A stretch of 47,147 bases of DNA, taken from Gammaproteobacteria bacterium (GTDB lineage Bacteria; Pseudomonadota; Gammaproteobacteria; Chromatiales; Chromatiaceae). The DNA lies in the NCBI GenBank assembly GCA_018812525.1, contig JAHJDE010000176.1, positions 1-47,147 of the forward strand. Direction: 5' to 3'. Shown one piece after another: positions 16,043 through 25,885 of this stretch. The notes below the pieces were generated by a model. The model searched no databases and was not told the DNA's origin. It saw only the letters and a list, made by a program, of their open reading frames with translations. Made by a program: the position numbers and the translations under genes. Numbering within the stretch: the stretch's first letter is position 1; every line of letters begins with the position of its first letter.

Positions 16043-17275
16043 GGCGCTATTCCTGCCTTTTCCCGGAGCCCCGTCATAAAACATCTGCTGTCGGGGATTG
16101 CCGTCAGGCGCTGGGTCCCGCGCATCCCTTACATGATCGTGGCCATGGTGGCCGGTAGCCTGTTGGCGCTGGCGCTCAATCAATTCTTCGGCGGCGAGGC
16201 GATGACCGGGATCGTCACGGTAGGCACCCTGCCCAGCCGTCTGCCGCCCCTTTCGGCGCCGGCCCTGACCTTGGAGAACATCAAGCACCTCGCCCCCTCA
16301 GCCCTGGCCGTGACTCTATTTGCCCTCACGGAGGCGGTCTCCATCGGCCGCGCCCTGGCGGCCAAGGGTGGCTACCGCATCGACGGAAATCAGGAGTTCA
16401 TCGGCCAGGGGCTATCCAATCTGGCCGGTGCCTTCTTTTCAGGCTATGTGGCCACCGGCTCCTTCAACCGTTCAGGGCTCAATTATCAGGCAGGGGCGCG
16501 TACCCCCATTGCGGCTGTGGTGGCGGGCCTGATGCTAATGATCATTGTCCTGCTGGTTGCGCCCTTGGCGGCCTATCTGCCCAAGGCTGCCATGGCCGGT
16601 ATCCTTTTCCTGGTGGCCTGGGGTCTGATCGATTTCAAGGAGATCGGCCATATCCTCCAGGCCTCCCGGCGTGAGACGGCGGTCCTTGCGGTGACCTTTT
16701 TCGGGGCGGTCTTCCTGGAGCTGGAGTTCGCCATCTTCGCCGGCGTGCTGCTCTCCCTGGTGCTCTATCTGGAGCGGGTCTCCAAGCCCAGCATCAAGAG
16801 CCGGGTGCCCGATCCCCGTTCCCCCAAGCGGGGTTTCGTCACCGATTCCGACCTGCCCGAGTGCCCGCAACTGAAGTTCCTGCGGATCGAGGGATCGCTC
16901 TTCTTCGGCTCGGTGAACCATGTGCAGGAGACCTTCGAGCGCGTCCGGAACCAGAGTCCAGGTCAAAGGCACCTGGCCCTGGTCGCCAGCGGTATCAGTT
17001 TCGTGGATCTGCAAGGGGGCGCGGTACTGGTGGATGAGGCCGAACGGCGCAAGAAGGACGGCGGCAATCTCTACCTGGTCAACGTGCGCCAGGGGCTTTG
17101 GGATTCCCTGGAGCGGTGCGGCTGCCTGGAGGCCACCGGCGGGCGCAACATCTTTCAATCCAAGACAGCCGCCATCCAGTCGATCTTTCACAAGCTGGAC
17201 AAAGAAATCTGCCGGGGGTGCGGCAAGCGCATCTTCCGCGAATGCCAATCTGTTGAGTACACGAGGAAACCATAA
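16043..17275 (+). pseudogene. SulP-family anion transporter, 5'-truncated
   Basis: The frame opens after a TAG at 16040 and reads SPVIKHLLSGIAVRRWVP before the first ATG at 16133, continuing clear SulP homology upstream of any start codon. The first half of the transporter (about 200 residues and the early helices) is missing. What remains is the later membrane helices, with the SulP segment GYVATGSFNRSGLNYQAGA, and a complete cytoplasmic STAS domain (about 240-360 counted from 16133), then a cysteine-rich tail CRGCGKRIFREC. An ATG at 16133 could give a 380-residue product but has no ribosome site. Loss of the 5' part places the sigma-54 promoter directly before the remnant. It overlaps the SLC13 gene by one base (TAATG). 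Confidence 0.75.
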
Positions 17276-19269
17276 TGGGAAACACAATGACCTTACCGGC
17301 CGATAAAGGGGGCGATCAGAAGTCCCCGGTAATGACAATGAAACAGAAAATAGCCGGGGCGATCTTTCTCCTCCTCGCCATCGGCGCGGGGTGGGTGGCT
17401 CCCAGCCTGGAGATCGCCTGGGTCAGTGCCATCCTGCTGTTTACCATCTACCTCTTCGCCTTTGAGCTGGTCGGAGTGGATGTGGCCGCGATTCTGGTCA
17501 TGGTGCTCCTGGGGCTGACCGGTCTACTGGCCCCAGTGATGGGGCTGCAACAGGGACTGGTGGACAATAAGCACCTGTTCGACGGCTTTGCCTCCAATGC
17601 GGTGATTTCCATCATCGCGGTGATGATCATCGGCGCCGGACTCGATAAGACCGGCCTCATGAGCAAGGTGGCGGCCTTCATCCTCAAGGTAGGGGGGACC
17701 ACGGAGGCCCGTATCATCCCCATCATCTCGGCTACGGTAGGGTTCATCTCCTCCTTCATGCAGAATGTGGGCGCCGCAGCGCTGTTCCTGCCCGTGGTCT
17801 CCCGGATTTCGGCCCGTTCCGGTCTGCCTATGTCGCGCCTGTTGATGCCGATGGGCTTCTGCGCCATCCTCGGTGGCACCGTGACCATGGTCGGCTCCAG
17901 TCCGCTGATCCTGCTGAACGATCTGATCCTTACCTCCAACAAGGCCCTGCCCGCGGCCCAGCAGATGCAGACCTGGTCGCTCTTTTCGGTTACGCCCATC
18001 GGGCTGGCCCTGGTGGCGACGGGAATCGCCTACTTCGTCCTGGCTGGGCGTTATGTGCTGCCTTCGACCGAGACGGAGAGTTCCACCCGTTCCACGGACG
18101 CCATGAGCTACTTCAAGGATGTCTACGGCGTGGAGTATGCCCTGTTTGAGGTTGTTGTTCCGGTCGGAAGCTCGCTCATCGGCAAACATTTAGACGATGT
18201 GGAGACGGAATACCGGATCCGTGTCATCGCCAACCAGCGTTTCGGTGAGGAGAGTCGGATCGGTCCCGGCGCCCTGGCGCGGGACACGGGCATCGAGGCG
18301 GACATGGTGCTGGGGATCGTGGCCTCACCCGCCGACCTGGATCATTTCGTGGGGAGTTTCGGTTTGAAAAAGCTCAACGAGTTGCGTGCCTTTGTCGAAT
18401 CCCTCTCCCCGACCAAGGCCGGTGTCGCCGAGGTCCTGATTCCGCCGGGATCGCAACTGATCGGCAAGAGCGCGCGTGATCTCTGGATGCGTAAGGTCTA
18501 CGGTCTGGCCATGATCGGCCTGCACCGGGGCGGCGTCACCCTGCGTGAGGGCGATGATATCCGTTCCCTCCCCTTTCAGGCGGGGGATACCTTGGTGGTG
18601 CATACCACTTGGGATGCCCTGGCGCGTATCGAGAAAGACCGTAATTTCGTCGTCATCACCACAGAGTATCCCCATGAGGAGCTCCGGCCCCAGAAGGTGC
18701 TCGCCGCGTCCATCTTCTTCGCCATCGCCCTGGGCTTGGTGCTCTTCACCGACATTCGTCTCTCGGTGGCCTTGTTGACTGGCGCCATGGGGATGGTCTT
18801 GTCCGGCGTCCTCAAGATCGAGGAAGCCTATCAGGCGGTGAGTTGGAAGACCGTGTTCCTGCTGGCCTCTCTGATTCCTCTGGGGCTGGCCGTGGAGACC
18901 AGCGGCACAGCCAAATGGATTGCCGAGCAGGTGCTGTCGGTGGTCGGACATATGCCGGGCTGGGTGATTCAAGCCTCCGTGGCGGTGCTGGCCACCTTCT
19001 TCACCCTGGTCATGTCCAACGTCGGCGCCACGGTGCTACTCGTGCCCCTGGCAGTGAATATCGCCATCGGCGTGGGGGCCAGTCCTGCGGTGTATGCGCT
19101 GACGGTAGCCATCGCCACCTCCAACTCCTTCCTGATCCCGACCCATCAAGTCAATGCCTTAATCATGGGGCCGGCTGGCTATCGAGTGCCCGATTTCATG
19201 AAGGCGGGTGGCATCATGACCCTGCTGTTCCTGGTGGTCATGATGCTGATGATTAACCTGGTGTTCTGA
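17275..19269 (+). CDS. SLC13-family permease with two TrkA-C (RCK_C) domains
   Basis: Inner-membrane anion transporter of the divalent anion:sodium symporter superfamily, 664 residues. About six helices (24-280) are followed by two cytosolic RCK_C domains (about 290-370 and 380-455) and then the second helix bundle (about 475-664). Family-like stretches are QNVGAAALFLPV in the first half and SNVGATVLLVPLA in the second, marking the two inverted repeats. Homologues with this layout transport sulfate or other oxyanions, which fits the SulP neighbour and a sulfur oxidiser that must handle sulfate, but the substrate cannot be read from sequence. The ATG overlaps the SulP stop by one base. Confidence 0.88.
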   Translation: MGNTMTLPADKGGDQKSPVMTMKQKIAGAIFLLLAIGAGWVAPSLEIAWVSAILLFTIYLFAFELVGVDVAAILVMVLLGLTGLLAPVMGLQQGLVDNKHLFDGFASNAVISIIAVMIIGAGLDKTGLMSKVAAFILKVGGTTEARIIPIISATVGFISSFMQNVGAAALFLPVVSRISARSGLPMSRLLMPMGFCAILGGTVTMVGSSPLILLNDLILTSNKALPAAQQMQTWSLFSVTPIGLALVATGIAYFVLAGRYVLPSTETESSTRSTDAMSYFKDVYGVEYALFEVVVPVGSSLIGKHLDDVETEYRIRVIANQRFGEESRIGPGALARDTGIEADMVLGIVASPADLDHFVGSFGLKKLNELRAFVESLSPTKAGVAEVLIPPGSQLIGKSARDLWMRKVYGLAMIGLHRGGVTLREGDDIRSLPFQAGDTLVVHTTWDALARIEKDRNFVVITTEYPHEELRPQKVLAASIFFAIALGLVLFTDIRLSVALLTGAMGMVLSGVLKIEEAYQAVSWKTVFLLASLIPLGLAVETSGTAKWIAEQVLSVVGHMPGWVIQASVAVLATFFTLVMSNVGATVLLVPLAVNIAIGVGASPAVYALTVAIATSNSFLIPTHQVNALIMGPAGYRVPDFMKAGGIMTLLFLVVMMLMINLVF

Positions 19270-19509
19270 TCAGAACTCGTTGCGTATGCGCTTGGTCCCG
19301 TTCTGGCACTAATTACCCGGACAGGCCCCTGCGGCACATGAATTTCAAACCGAATCGCAGCTTGAGCAGGGAAGCGACTGGGGTTCGTTTACCGGGGCTC
19401 CCGGTAATGCCCGCCACCGGCCTCAGGGGCCACATCGGCGCACGTCAGTTCTTGATGCAGATCAACATTCACTGCACAATAGCCCGGAACTTCTGGAAGT
19501 TCCTAGAGC
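19270..19509. other. Intergenic region before fnr
   Basis: No gene, repeat or clear promoter recognised. Short open frames here have no ribosome site or family resemblance. Confidence 0.4.
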
Positions 19510-20265
19510 ATGAATCGAGTCATTTCCATCGAAAGCATAAAGGTCGCTTGCAAGAATTGCAGTCTGGGCTCCCTCTGTCTGCCCATGGGGCTGACCCCGC
19601 CGGACGTGGAGAAACTCGAAAAGATCATCAAGCGCAATCGCCCCCTCCATCGCAACGACCACCTCTTCCGCGAGACCGATGCCTTCAGCAGCCTGTATGT
19701 GGTCAAGACCGGGACCATCAAGACCTACCTCCCCCGCGAGGACGGCGGTGAACAGGTGCTCGGTTTCCATCTCCCCGGCGAGGTCATCGGCCTCGATGCC
19801 ATCCAGGACGAACGACACGCCTGCTCCGCCAAGGTATTGGAGACCTCGGCGGTATGCGAACTCCCCTTTGGCCAGCTTGAAGAATTGGCCCAGGTCATCC
19901 CCAGCCTCCAGCACCAGCTCTTCCGCCTGCTGAGCAAGGAGATCGCCGAGGAGGGCAAGATGCTGACCCTCCTGGGCAAGAAAAATGCCGAGGAGCGCCT
20001 CGCCTCTTTCCTGATGAGCCTCTCCTGCCGTTTCAAACGGCGCGGGTTCTCCCCCACCGACTTCTACCTCAGCATGTCGCGCAACGAGATCGGCAACTAC
20101 CTGGGACTGGCCGTGGAGACCGTCAGCCGGCTTTTTACCCGCTTCCAGGAGGAGGCCATGGTCCGCGTCGACCGCAAGCACATCGAGCTGCTCGATCAGG
20201 ACCGGCTGGAGTCCGTCGCCCGCGGCAGCCTCTGCTCCCGCGGCAACGAGTCCAACAGCATGTAA
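19510..20265 (+). CDS. fnr: Fnr-type Crp-family transcription regulator
   Basis: Oxygen-sensing activator of anaerobic and microaerobic genes. The 4Fe-4S ligands are all visible: C14, C17 and C23 (CKNCSLGSLC, spacing CX2CX5C as in E. coli FNR) and C105. The cyclic-nucleotide-binding-like beta-roll follows (about 50-130), then the dimer helix, then the helix-turn-helix with recognition helix VETVSRLFTRF, whose E-S-R residues predict a TTGAT-N4-ATCAA half-site. A matching site lies upstream of ccoN at 20391. The gene directly precedes the cbb3 operon on the same strand, separated by 270 bases, so it is likely its regulator. Confidence 0.95.
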   Translation: MNRVISIESIKVACKNCSLGSLCLPMGLTPPDVEKLEKIIKRNRPLHRNDHLFRETDAFSSLYVVKTGTIKTYLPREDGGEQVLGFHLPGEVIGLDAIQDERHACSAKVLETSAVCELPFGQLEELAQVIPSLQHQLFRLLSKEIAEEGKMLTLLGKKNAEERLASFLMSLSCRFKRRGFSPTDFYLSMSRNEIGNYLGLAVETVSRLFTRFQEEAMVRVDRKHIELLDQDRLESVARGSLCSRGNESNSM

Positions 20266-20390
20266 CGCCGACGGCAGGCATGCACCGCCTTGCCCATTAC
20301 AGGGCTCTTCGCGCCCTCACTAATTCGACTTATGGGTGCATTAATGCTTTCCCGGACCCCCTTTCCTTTTTACTTATAAAATGTATCAGG

Positions 20391-20432
20391 TTGACTCAGG
20401 TCATTGTGTGAGATGACGCAAATTCACATAGT
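20391..20432 (+). promoter_or_regulatory. FNR box and -10 element of the cbb3 operon
   Basis: TTGACTCAGGTCAT (20391-20404) matches the FNR consensus TTGAY-N4-RTCAA except for its last base. CATAGT (20427-20432) fits a -10 element. If it is, transcription starts near 20439 and the FNR box is centred at -41.5, the class II activator position. Confidence 0.7.
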
Positions 20433-20534
20433 GGCATGCGCCAAGTTGGCGGCTTTTGCCGCCGAATAAGGGTTCAGCCGGGGGGGAGCACCTTGCGGCT
20501 GTGATGTTATTGTCGTTCACAAGCGGAGACTCAG

Positions 20535-21989
20535 ATGGACTCACAGACCACATATAACTATACGGTCGTGCGCCAGTTTGCCGTCATGTCGGTAATCTGG
20601 GGTATCGTGGGCATGCTGGTCGGCGTGATTATCGCCGCGCAGCTTGCCTTTCCTGAACTCATCAACGGGATTCCCTGGCTGACCTATGGTCGCCTGCGGC
20701 CCCTCCACACCAACGCGGTCATTTTCGCCTTCGGCGGCTCCGCGCTATTTGCAACTTCTTACTATATCGTCCAACGCACCTGCCAGACCCGCCTCTTCGG
20801 CGGTCCTTTGGTTGCCTTCACCTTCTGGGGCTGGCAGATCATCATTGTCCTGGCTGCACTCACCCTGCCCATGGGCTGGACCTCCGGCAAGGAGTATGCC
20901 GAGCTGGAGTGGCCGATCGACCTCCTGATCACCCTGGTCTGGGTCGCCTATGCCGTTGTCTTCTTCGGCACCCTGTACATGCGCAAGGTCAGCCACCTCT
21001 ACGTGGCAAACTGGTTCTTCGGCGCCTACATCATCACCATCGCAGTCCTGCATCTAGGGAACAGCGCCGAACTGCCCTGGATATTCTTCGGAGCTTCCGG
21101 CGCAACCGGCATCATGAAGTCCTACAGCGCCTACCCCGGCGCCATAGACGCCATGATTCAATGGTGGTACGGCCACAACGCAGTCGGCTTCTTCCTGACC
21201 ACCGCCTTCCTCGGCATGATGTACTACTTCGTGCCCAAGCAGGCTGGCCGTCCGGTCTACTCCTACCGCCTCTCCGTGGTGCACTTCTGGGCGCTGGTCT
21301 CCACCTATATGTGGGCCGGCCCCCACCACCTGCACTACACCGCCCTGCCCGACTGGGCACAGACCGCCGGCATGGTCTTCTCCCTGGTTCTGCTGGCACC
21401 CTCCTGGGGCGGCATGATCAACGGCATCATGACCCTCTCCGGCGCATGGCATAAGCTGCGCGACGACCCGATCCTGAAGTTCCTCATCGTCTCCCTCTCC
21501 TTCTACGGTATGTCCACCTTTGAAGGCCCGATGATGTCCATCAAGACCGTTAACGCCATGTCCCACTACACCGACTGGACCGTGGGTCATGTGCACTCCG
21601 GCGCCCTGGGCTGGGTCGCCATGGTCTCCATCGGCTCCCTGTATGCACTGATCCCCGTGCTCTTCGGCAAGAAAGAGATGTACAGCAAGGGTCTCATCGA
21701 AACCCACTTCTGGATCGCCACCATCGGTGTCGTGCTCTACGCCGCCGCGCTCTGGATCTCCGGCGTGCTGCAAGGTCTGATGTGGCGTGCGGTCAATGCC
21801 GACGGCACCCTGACCTACTCCTTCATCGAGTCGGTCGAGCGTAGCTATCCGTTCTACTACGTCCGCCTGCTTGGTGGCCTTCTGTTCCTGGCCGGCATGG
21901 TCATCATGCTCTTCAACGTCCTGAAGACCGTTAGCCAAGGCAGTGCTGCCGAGGCCGACGACGCCATTCCCCAGGCCGCTGGCCATTAA
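20535..21989 (+). CDS. ccoN: cbb3-type cytochrome c oxidase subunit I
   Basis: Catalytic haem-copper subunit of the high-affinity terminal oxidase in the inner membrane. The 484 residues form twelve hydrophobic segments. Ligand regions typical of CcoN are present: [14 protein letters not shown] near 53-66, [11 protein letters not shown], the double histidine [13 protein letters not shown], and [21 protein letters not shown] precedes the ATG by 7 bases. First gene of ccoNOQP; expression is likely Fnr-controlled through the site at 20391. The oxidase lets a sulfur oxidiser respire at very low oxygen. Confidence 0.98.
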   Translation: MDSQTTYNYTVVRQFAVMSVIWGIVGMLVGVIIAAQLAFPELINGIPWLTYGRLRPLHTNAVIFAFGGSALFATSYYIVQRTCQTRLFGGPLVAFTFWGWQIIIVLAALTLPMGWTSGKEYAELEWPIDLLITLVWVAYAVVFFGTLYMRKVSHLYVANWFFGAYIITIAVLHLGNSAELPWIFFGASGATGIMKSYSAYPGAIDAMIQWWYGHNAVGFFLTTAFLGMMYYFVPKQAGRPVYSYRLSVVHFWALVSTYMWAGPHHLHYTALPDWAQTAGMVFSLVLLAPSWGGMINGIMTLSGAWHKLRDDPILKFLIVSLSFYGMSTFEGPMMSIKTVNAMSHYTDWTVGHVHSGALGWVAMVSIGSLYALIPVLFGKKEMYSKGLIETHFWIATIGVVLYAAALWISGVLQGLMWRAVNADGTLTYSFIESVERSYPFYYVRLLGGLLFLAGMVIMLFNVLKTVSQGSAAEADDAIPQAAGH

Positions 21990-22006
21990 TACCGGGAGCA
22001 ATTCAA

Positions 22007-22627
22007 ATGTCACATGAAGTCGTAGAAAAGAACGTCACCCTCCTGATCATCCTGGTTATCCTAACGATCAGCGTCGGTGGCCTGGTTGAAATCGTACCCC
22101 TGTTCTTCCTTGAAGAGACCACAAAACCGGTGGATGGGGTGCACAAGTACAGCGCCCTGCGCCTGGAAGGCCGCGATGTCTACATCCGTGAAGGCTGCTA
22201 CACCTGCCATTCCCAGATGATCCGTCCCTTCCGTGCCGAAACCGAGCGTTACGGTCACTACTCCGTTGCCGGCGAGTCCGTGTACGACCACCCCTTCCAG
22301 TGGGGCTCAAAGCGTACCGGTCCCGATCTGGCCCGTGTCGGCGGACGCTACAGCAACGATTGGCAATACGCCCATCTGATGAACCCGCGCGACGTGGTGC
22401 CCGAGTCCAACATGCCTTCCTTCCCCTGGCTGTTCGATAGCAAGCTCGACGGTGCCAATACGGCGGCCAAGATGAAGGCGATGAATGTCGTGGTCGGCGC
22501 CACCTGTCCCACCTGCGAGACTTACTCCGAAGCGGAGATCGCGGGCGCTCAGGCGGAAGTCAGCGGCAAGACAGAGGCGGAGGCCCTGGTGGCCTACCTG
22601 CAAGAACTGGGCACGGCACTAAAGTAA
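22007..22627 (+). CDS. ccoO: cbb3-type cytochrome c oxidase subunit II (mono-haem c)
   Basis: Membrane-anchored cytochrome c that passes electrons from CcoP to CcoN. One N-terminal helix (about 9-35) is followed by the periplasmic domain with the haem motif CYTCH at 64-68. An axial methionine is likely in the ESNMPSFPW segment. An extra CPTC pair around 165-168 is also seen. Length 206 is normal. GGGAG precedes the start, 17 bases after ccoN. Confidence 0.97.
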   Translation: MSHEVVEKNVTLLIILVILTISVGGLVEIVPLFFLEETTKPVDGVHKYSALRLEGRDVYIREGCYTCHSQMIRPFRAETERYGHYSVAGESVYDHPFQWGSKRTGPDLARVGGRYSNDWQYAHLMNPRDVVPESNMPSFPWLFDSKLDGANTAAKMKAMNVVVGATCPTCETYSEAEIAGAQAEVSGKTEAEALVAYLQELGTALK

Positions 22628-22631
22628 AGCG

Positions 22632-22811
22632 ATGGATATCAACGACTTCCGCGCCTGGCACACCCTTGTACTGATGGTCGTCTTTTTTGGGATCATCTGG
22701 TGGGCCTACAGCAAGAAGCGTAAGTCTTCCTTTAACGAAGCAGCCAATCTGCCTTTTGCCGATGAAGATCGGCATGAGGCCACTGTTAAGAAGGATAGCA
22801 ATCATGAGTGA
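22632..22811 (+). CDS. ccoQ: cbb3-type oxidase small subunit CcoQ
   Basis: A 59-residue protein starting MDINDFRAWHTLVLMVVFFG. It has a single helix (about 11-26) ending in IIWWAYSKKRK, then a short charged cytosolic tail. Size, position between ccoO and ccoP and the FGIIWWAYS segment identify CcoQ, which stabilises the complex. It lies 4 bases after ccoO and overlaps the ccoP start by 8 bases. Confidence 0.92.
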   Translation: MDINDFRAWHTLVLMVVFFGIIWWAYSKKRKSSFNEAANLPFADEDRHEATVKKDSNHE

Positions 22812-23721
22812 AATGTCAGCATTTTGGCAGGGCTGGATCATTGTCCTGTCCGTCGGCAACCTGCTTGCCTGCCTCTGGCTCGTCTGGTGGGCCACCAATA
22901 AACGCACCGCCGCCGCAACGGGCGATGTTATGCCCCATACCTGGGACGGCACCCTTCAGGAGTACAACAACCCCCTGCCCCGCTGGTGGCTCTGGCTGTT
23001 CTACGGCACCATCATCTTCGGTGCCATTTACTACACCCTCTACCCAGGACTTTGGGATGGCGTTCTGGGCTGGACCAGCGCCGACAAGTCCTTCACCAAG
23101 GGGGATGTCGTCAGCCAGTACGAAAGGGAAATGCAGAAGGCAGAGGATACCTATGGCCCCATCTACGCCAAGTATCGCTCCGTCGCCGTCGCCGACCTGG
23201 CCAAGGACGCCGAGGCCAATGGCATGGGCAAACGACTGTTCCTGACCTACTGCATGCAGTGCCACGGCTCCGACGCCAAGGGCTCCACTGGCTTCCCCAA
23301 CCTGTCCGACAGTGACTGGACCTGGGGCGGCACACCCGAACAGATCCAGGCCACCATCGCAGTTGGACGCACTGCGGCCATGCCTCCCAATGCCCATCTG
23401 GGCGAAGAGGCCATCGACCAGGTCGCCAACTATGTCATGAGCCTGGGAGGCCGGGGTGACCCAGCCAAGGCCGAAGCCGGCAAGGCCGTCTTCACCAGCG
23501 GCGGCTGTATCGCCTGTCATGGTCCTGACGCAAAGGGCAATCCCATGCTGGGTGCGCCCAACCTGACCGACAACATCTGGCTCTACGGTGCCAGCGAGGG
23601 CGTCATCAAGAAGACCATCACCGGTGGCCGCAACGGCCTCATGCCCGCGCATCAGGGGCTACTGGGTGAGGACAAGATCCATCTGCTGACGGCTTACGTC
23701 TACAGCCTGTCCAACAAATAA
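22804..23721 (+). CDS. ccoP: cbb3-type cytochrome c oxidase subunit III (di-haem c)
   Basis: Di-haem entry subunit of the oxidase. The start at 22804 (AAGGA upstream) gives 305 residues. Two helices near 10-30 and 61-80 flank the CcoP signature MPHTWDGTLQEYNNPLPRWW (43-62). The periplasmic part has CMQCH at 150-154 and CIACH at 235-239, each in a cytochrome c domain. A terminator follows at 23809, ending the ccoNOQP transcript. Confidence 0.97.
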   Translation: MSEMSAFWQGWIIVLSVGNLLACLWLVWWATNKRTAAATGDVMPHTWDGTLQEYNNPLPRWWLWLFYGTIIFGAIYYTLYPGLWDGVLGWTSADKSFTKGDVVSQYEREMQKAEDTYGPIYAKYRSVAVADLAKDAEANGMGKRLFLTYCMQCHGSDAKGSTGFPNLSDSDWTWGGTPEQIQATIAVGRTAAMPPNAHLGEEAIDQVANYVMSLGGRGDPAKAEAGKAVFTSGGCIACHGPDAKGNPMLGAPNLTDNIWLYGASEGVIKKTITGGRNGLMPAHQGLLGEDKIHLLTAYVYSLSNK

Positions 23722-23808
23722 CTGGACTGGGTAAGCCTTCGGCGCCCTCTCCCCTTCAAAGGGAGAGGGGTTGGATCTGCTGAAGGGTTATTGATATTCC
23801 AGGACTTT

Positions 23809-23836
23809 AACGCCCGGCACCGCCGGGCGTTTTTTT
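23809..23836 (+). terminator. Rho-independent terminator of ccoNOQP
   Basis: The hairpin AACGCCCGGC / GCCGGGCGTT with loop ACC is followed by a run of seven T. It separates ccoP from ccoG. Confidence 0.9.
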
Positions 23837-23930
23837 GATGGAAATCAAGGCAATTGCGTGTTATCAATGCATCCCCTGCGACAAGAGACTATTTTCTCCC
23901 CCTCCATCAATTGCCCCCTGGATTCCGATC

Positions 23931-25337
23931 ATGAGTGACCAGCGACACGCCCCTGCCAAGACGGACGTAGAACTTGAACAGGAACTCTACAAGAAGCGTG
24001 AGAATATCTATGTCCGGGAGGTCCACGGCAAATGGGCCTTCCTGCGCAATCTCGCCGGCGCCATCCTACTAGGCATCTACTACGGCCTTCCCTGGCTGAG
24101 CTGGAACGGCCAGCCACTGGTATTGTTCGACCTGCCCGCGCGCAAGTTCTATCTGTTCGGCATCACCCTCTGGCCCCAGGACTTCTTCTACCTCGCCCTG
24201 CTGCTGATCATCTCGGCCCTGGCCCTCTTCTTCTTCACGGCCCTGGCGGGGCGCCTCTGGTGCGGATATGCCTGTCCCCAGACCGTCTGGACCGACGTAT
24301 TCCTCTGGATGGAGCGCAAGATCGAGGGCAACCGCCAGGCCCGCATCAAGCTTGACAAGGCCGGGATGAGCCGGGATAAGTTCCTGAGGAAATTTACCAA
24401 GCATCTCGCCTGGGGCCTGTTCTCCCTATGGACGGGCATCACCTTTGTCGGCTATTTCACCCCCATGCAGACCCTGTGGCAGGAAGCGCTAACCAACAGC
24501 CTCGGCCCTTGGGAGACCTTCTGGATACTCTTCTACGGTTTCGCCACTTACGGCAATGCCGGCTGGCTGCGTGAGCAGGTGTGCATCTACATGTGCCCCT
24601 ATTCCCGCTTCCAGAGCGCCATGTTCGACCGCGACACCCTTCTGATCGCCTATGACGAGAGGCGCGGCGAGCCCCGCGGTGGCCGCAAGATCGGTCGCGA
24701 TCCGTCCGAACTGGGACTGGGCAGTTGTATCGACTGCAAGATCTGTGTCCAGGTCTGCCCCACCGGCATCGACATCCGCAACGGCCTGCAATACCAGTGC
24801 ATCGGCTGTGCCGCCTGTATCGACGCCTGTGACGGGGTCATGGACAAGATGGGTTACCCGAGGGGCCTGGTGAAATACACCACCGAAAACGCCATGGAAG
24901 GGCAGCAGACCCATATCGTGCGGCCTCGCATGTTCGTCTATGGCGCCTTGCTGATCCTGATCACCACGGCCCTGTTTTACTCGCTCTTTACCCGTATCCC
25001 GCTGGAAGTGGACATCATCCGCGACCGCAACGCCCTCTACGTCCAGAGCGACGAGGGCCTGATCGAGAATGTCTATACGCTCAAGATCGTGAACATGAAG
25101 GAGAGCGAGGAGACCTATCACCTCTCCATCGAGGGGCTGGAAGGCGCGGAGCTGATCAACAGCGCCGGTGATTTTTCAGTGCCTGCCGGCCAGGTGCTTG
25201 AGGTCCCGGTTCGGGTGAAAATCGATCCGGTCGATCTCAAATCCACCAGCAGCAACATCAATTTCCGCCTCAAGTCTCTGACCTCGGACAATCTTGAAGT
25301 CGTTGAGCACGGGCGTTTTCTGGGACCCAGAGGATAA
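23931..25337 (+). CDS. ccoG: cbb3 oxidase accessory 4Fe-4S protein CcoG (FixG/RdxA family)
   Basis: Membrane iron-sulfur protein that supplies reduced copper for cbb3 assembly. About five helices hold the motifs LWCGYACPQTVWTD and CIYMCPYSRFQ. The cytosolic ferredoxin-like segment has CIDCKICVQVCP and CIGCAACIDACD. The C-terminus is an Ig-like domain (about 380-468) that reaches the periplasm. The start at 23931 is preferred over 23835 because the longer frame begins inside the terminator. fixH follows after 5 bases. Confidence 0.95.
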   Translation: MSDQRHAPAKTDVELEQELYKKRENIYVREVHGKWAFLRNLAGAILLGIYYGLPWLSWNGQPLVLFDLPARKFYLFGITLWPQDFFYLALLLIISALALFFFTALAGRLWCGYACPQTVWTDVFLWMERKIEGNRQARIKLDKAGMSRDKFLRKFTKHLAWGLFSLWTGITFVGYFTPMQTLWQEALTNSLGPWETFWILFYGFATYGNAGWLREQVCIYMCPYSRFQSAMFDRDTLLIAYDERRGEPRGGRKIGRDPSELGLGSCIDCKICVQVCPTGIDIRNGLQYQCIGCAACIDACDGVMDKMGYPRGLVKYTTENAMEGQQTHIVRPRMFVYGALLILITTALFYSLFTRIPLEVDIIRDRNALYVQSDEGLIENVYTLKIVNMKESEETYHLSIEGLEGAELINSAGDFSVPAGQVLEVPVRVKIDPVDLKSTSSNINFRLKSLTSDNLEVVEHGRFLGPRG

Positions 25338-25342
25338 AGTAT

Positions 25343-25846
25343 ATGGCGCACGCAACCCGCGAAGACCTTGAGCCTTGGTACAGGCAGTTCTGGCCCTGGT
25401 TTATCATCAGCATACCGGCCGCGACCGTGGTCGCGGGGCTTGTGACCCTCAAAATAGCAGCCACCAACCCCGACAGCCTTGTCGTGGACAACTATTACAA
25501 GGAAGGGCTGGCCATCAACAAGAATCTCTCGCGGGAGCGCCTGGCAAAGACACTGGGTCTAGCTGCGGACCTGGATATAGATCCGGAGACACGCCAGTTG
25601 AAGCTGAGCCTCTCGGGCAAGCTTACGGACCCACCCAGGATGCTGGAACTGGAGCTCTATCACCCCAGCGCCAAGGATCAGGACGTTCGGATAAAGCTGA
25701 CTTCGTTGGGCGGCCTGAACTATGTCACGCGTCTACCCGATTTGGCCGATGTGGTCTGGAAGCTGACTCTGACCCCCGAAAACAGGGAGTGGAAGATGTC
25801 CGGCCGTCTCAAGCTGCCGGACAACACCCATGCCCGCCTGAAGTAA
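25343..25846 (+). CDS. fixH: FixH/CcoH family cbb3 assembly protein
   Basis: One N-terminal helix (about 17-40) is followed by the FixH signature DNYYKEGLAINKNLSR (49-64) and a periplasmic beta-rich domain. FixH helps deliver copper or stabilise the cbb3 complex. The 167-residue length is normal. It is the last gene before a bidirectional-looking terminator. ccoI and ccoS, often next in line, are not in the window. Confidence 0.92.
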   Translation: MAHATREDLEPWYRQFWPWFIISIPAATVVAGLVTLKIAATNPDSLVVDNYYKEGLAINKNLSRERLAKTLGLAADLDIDPETRQLKLSLSGKLTDPPRMLELELYHPSAKDQDVRIKLTSLGGLNYVTRLPDLADVVWKLTLTPENREWKMSGRLKLPDNTHARLK

Positions 25847-25857
25847 TCACCTGACGA

Positions 25858-25885
25858 AACCCGGCCATCAGGCCGGGTTCTTTTC
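25858..25885 (+). terminator. Terminator between fixH and dnaQ
   Basis: AACCCGGCC / GGCCGGGTT is followed by CTTTTCTT. The stem overlaps the dnaQ stop codon from the opposite strand, so the two convergent genes share it. Confidence 0.8.

Noticed and set aside
20535-21989. Nitric oxide reductase NorB as alternative for the haem-copper subunit
   Set aside because: It is followed by ccoO, ccoQ and ccoP in order, and the [17 protein letters not shown] segment fits CcoN.
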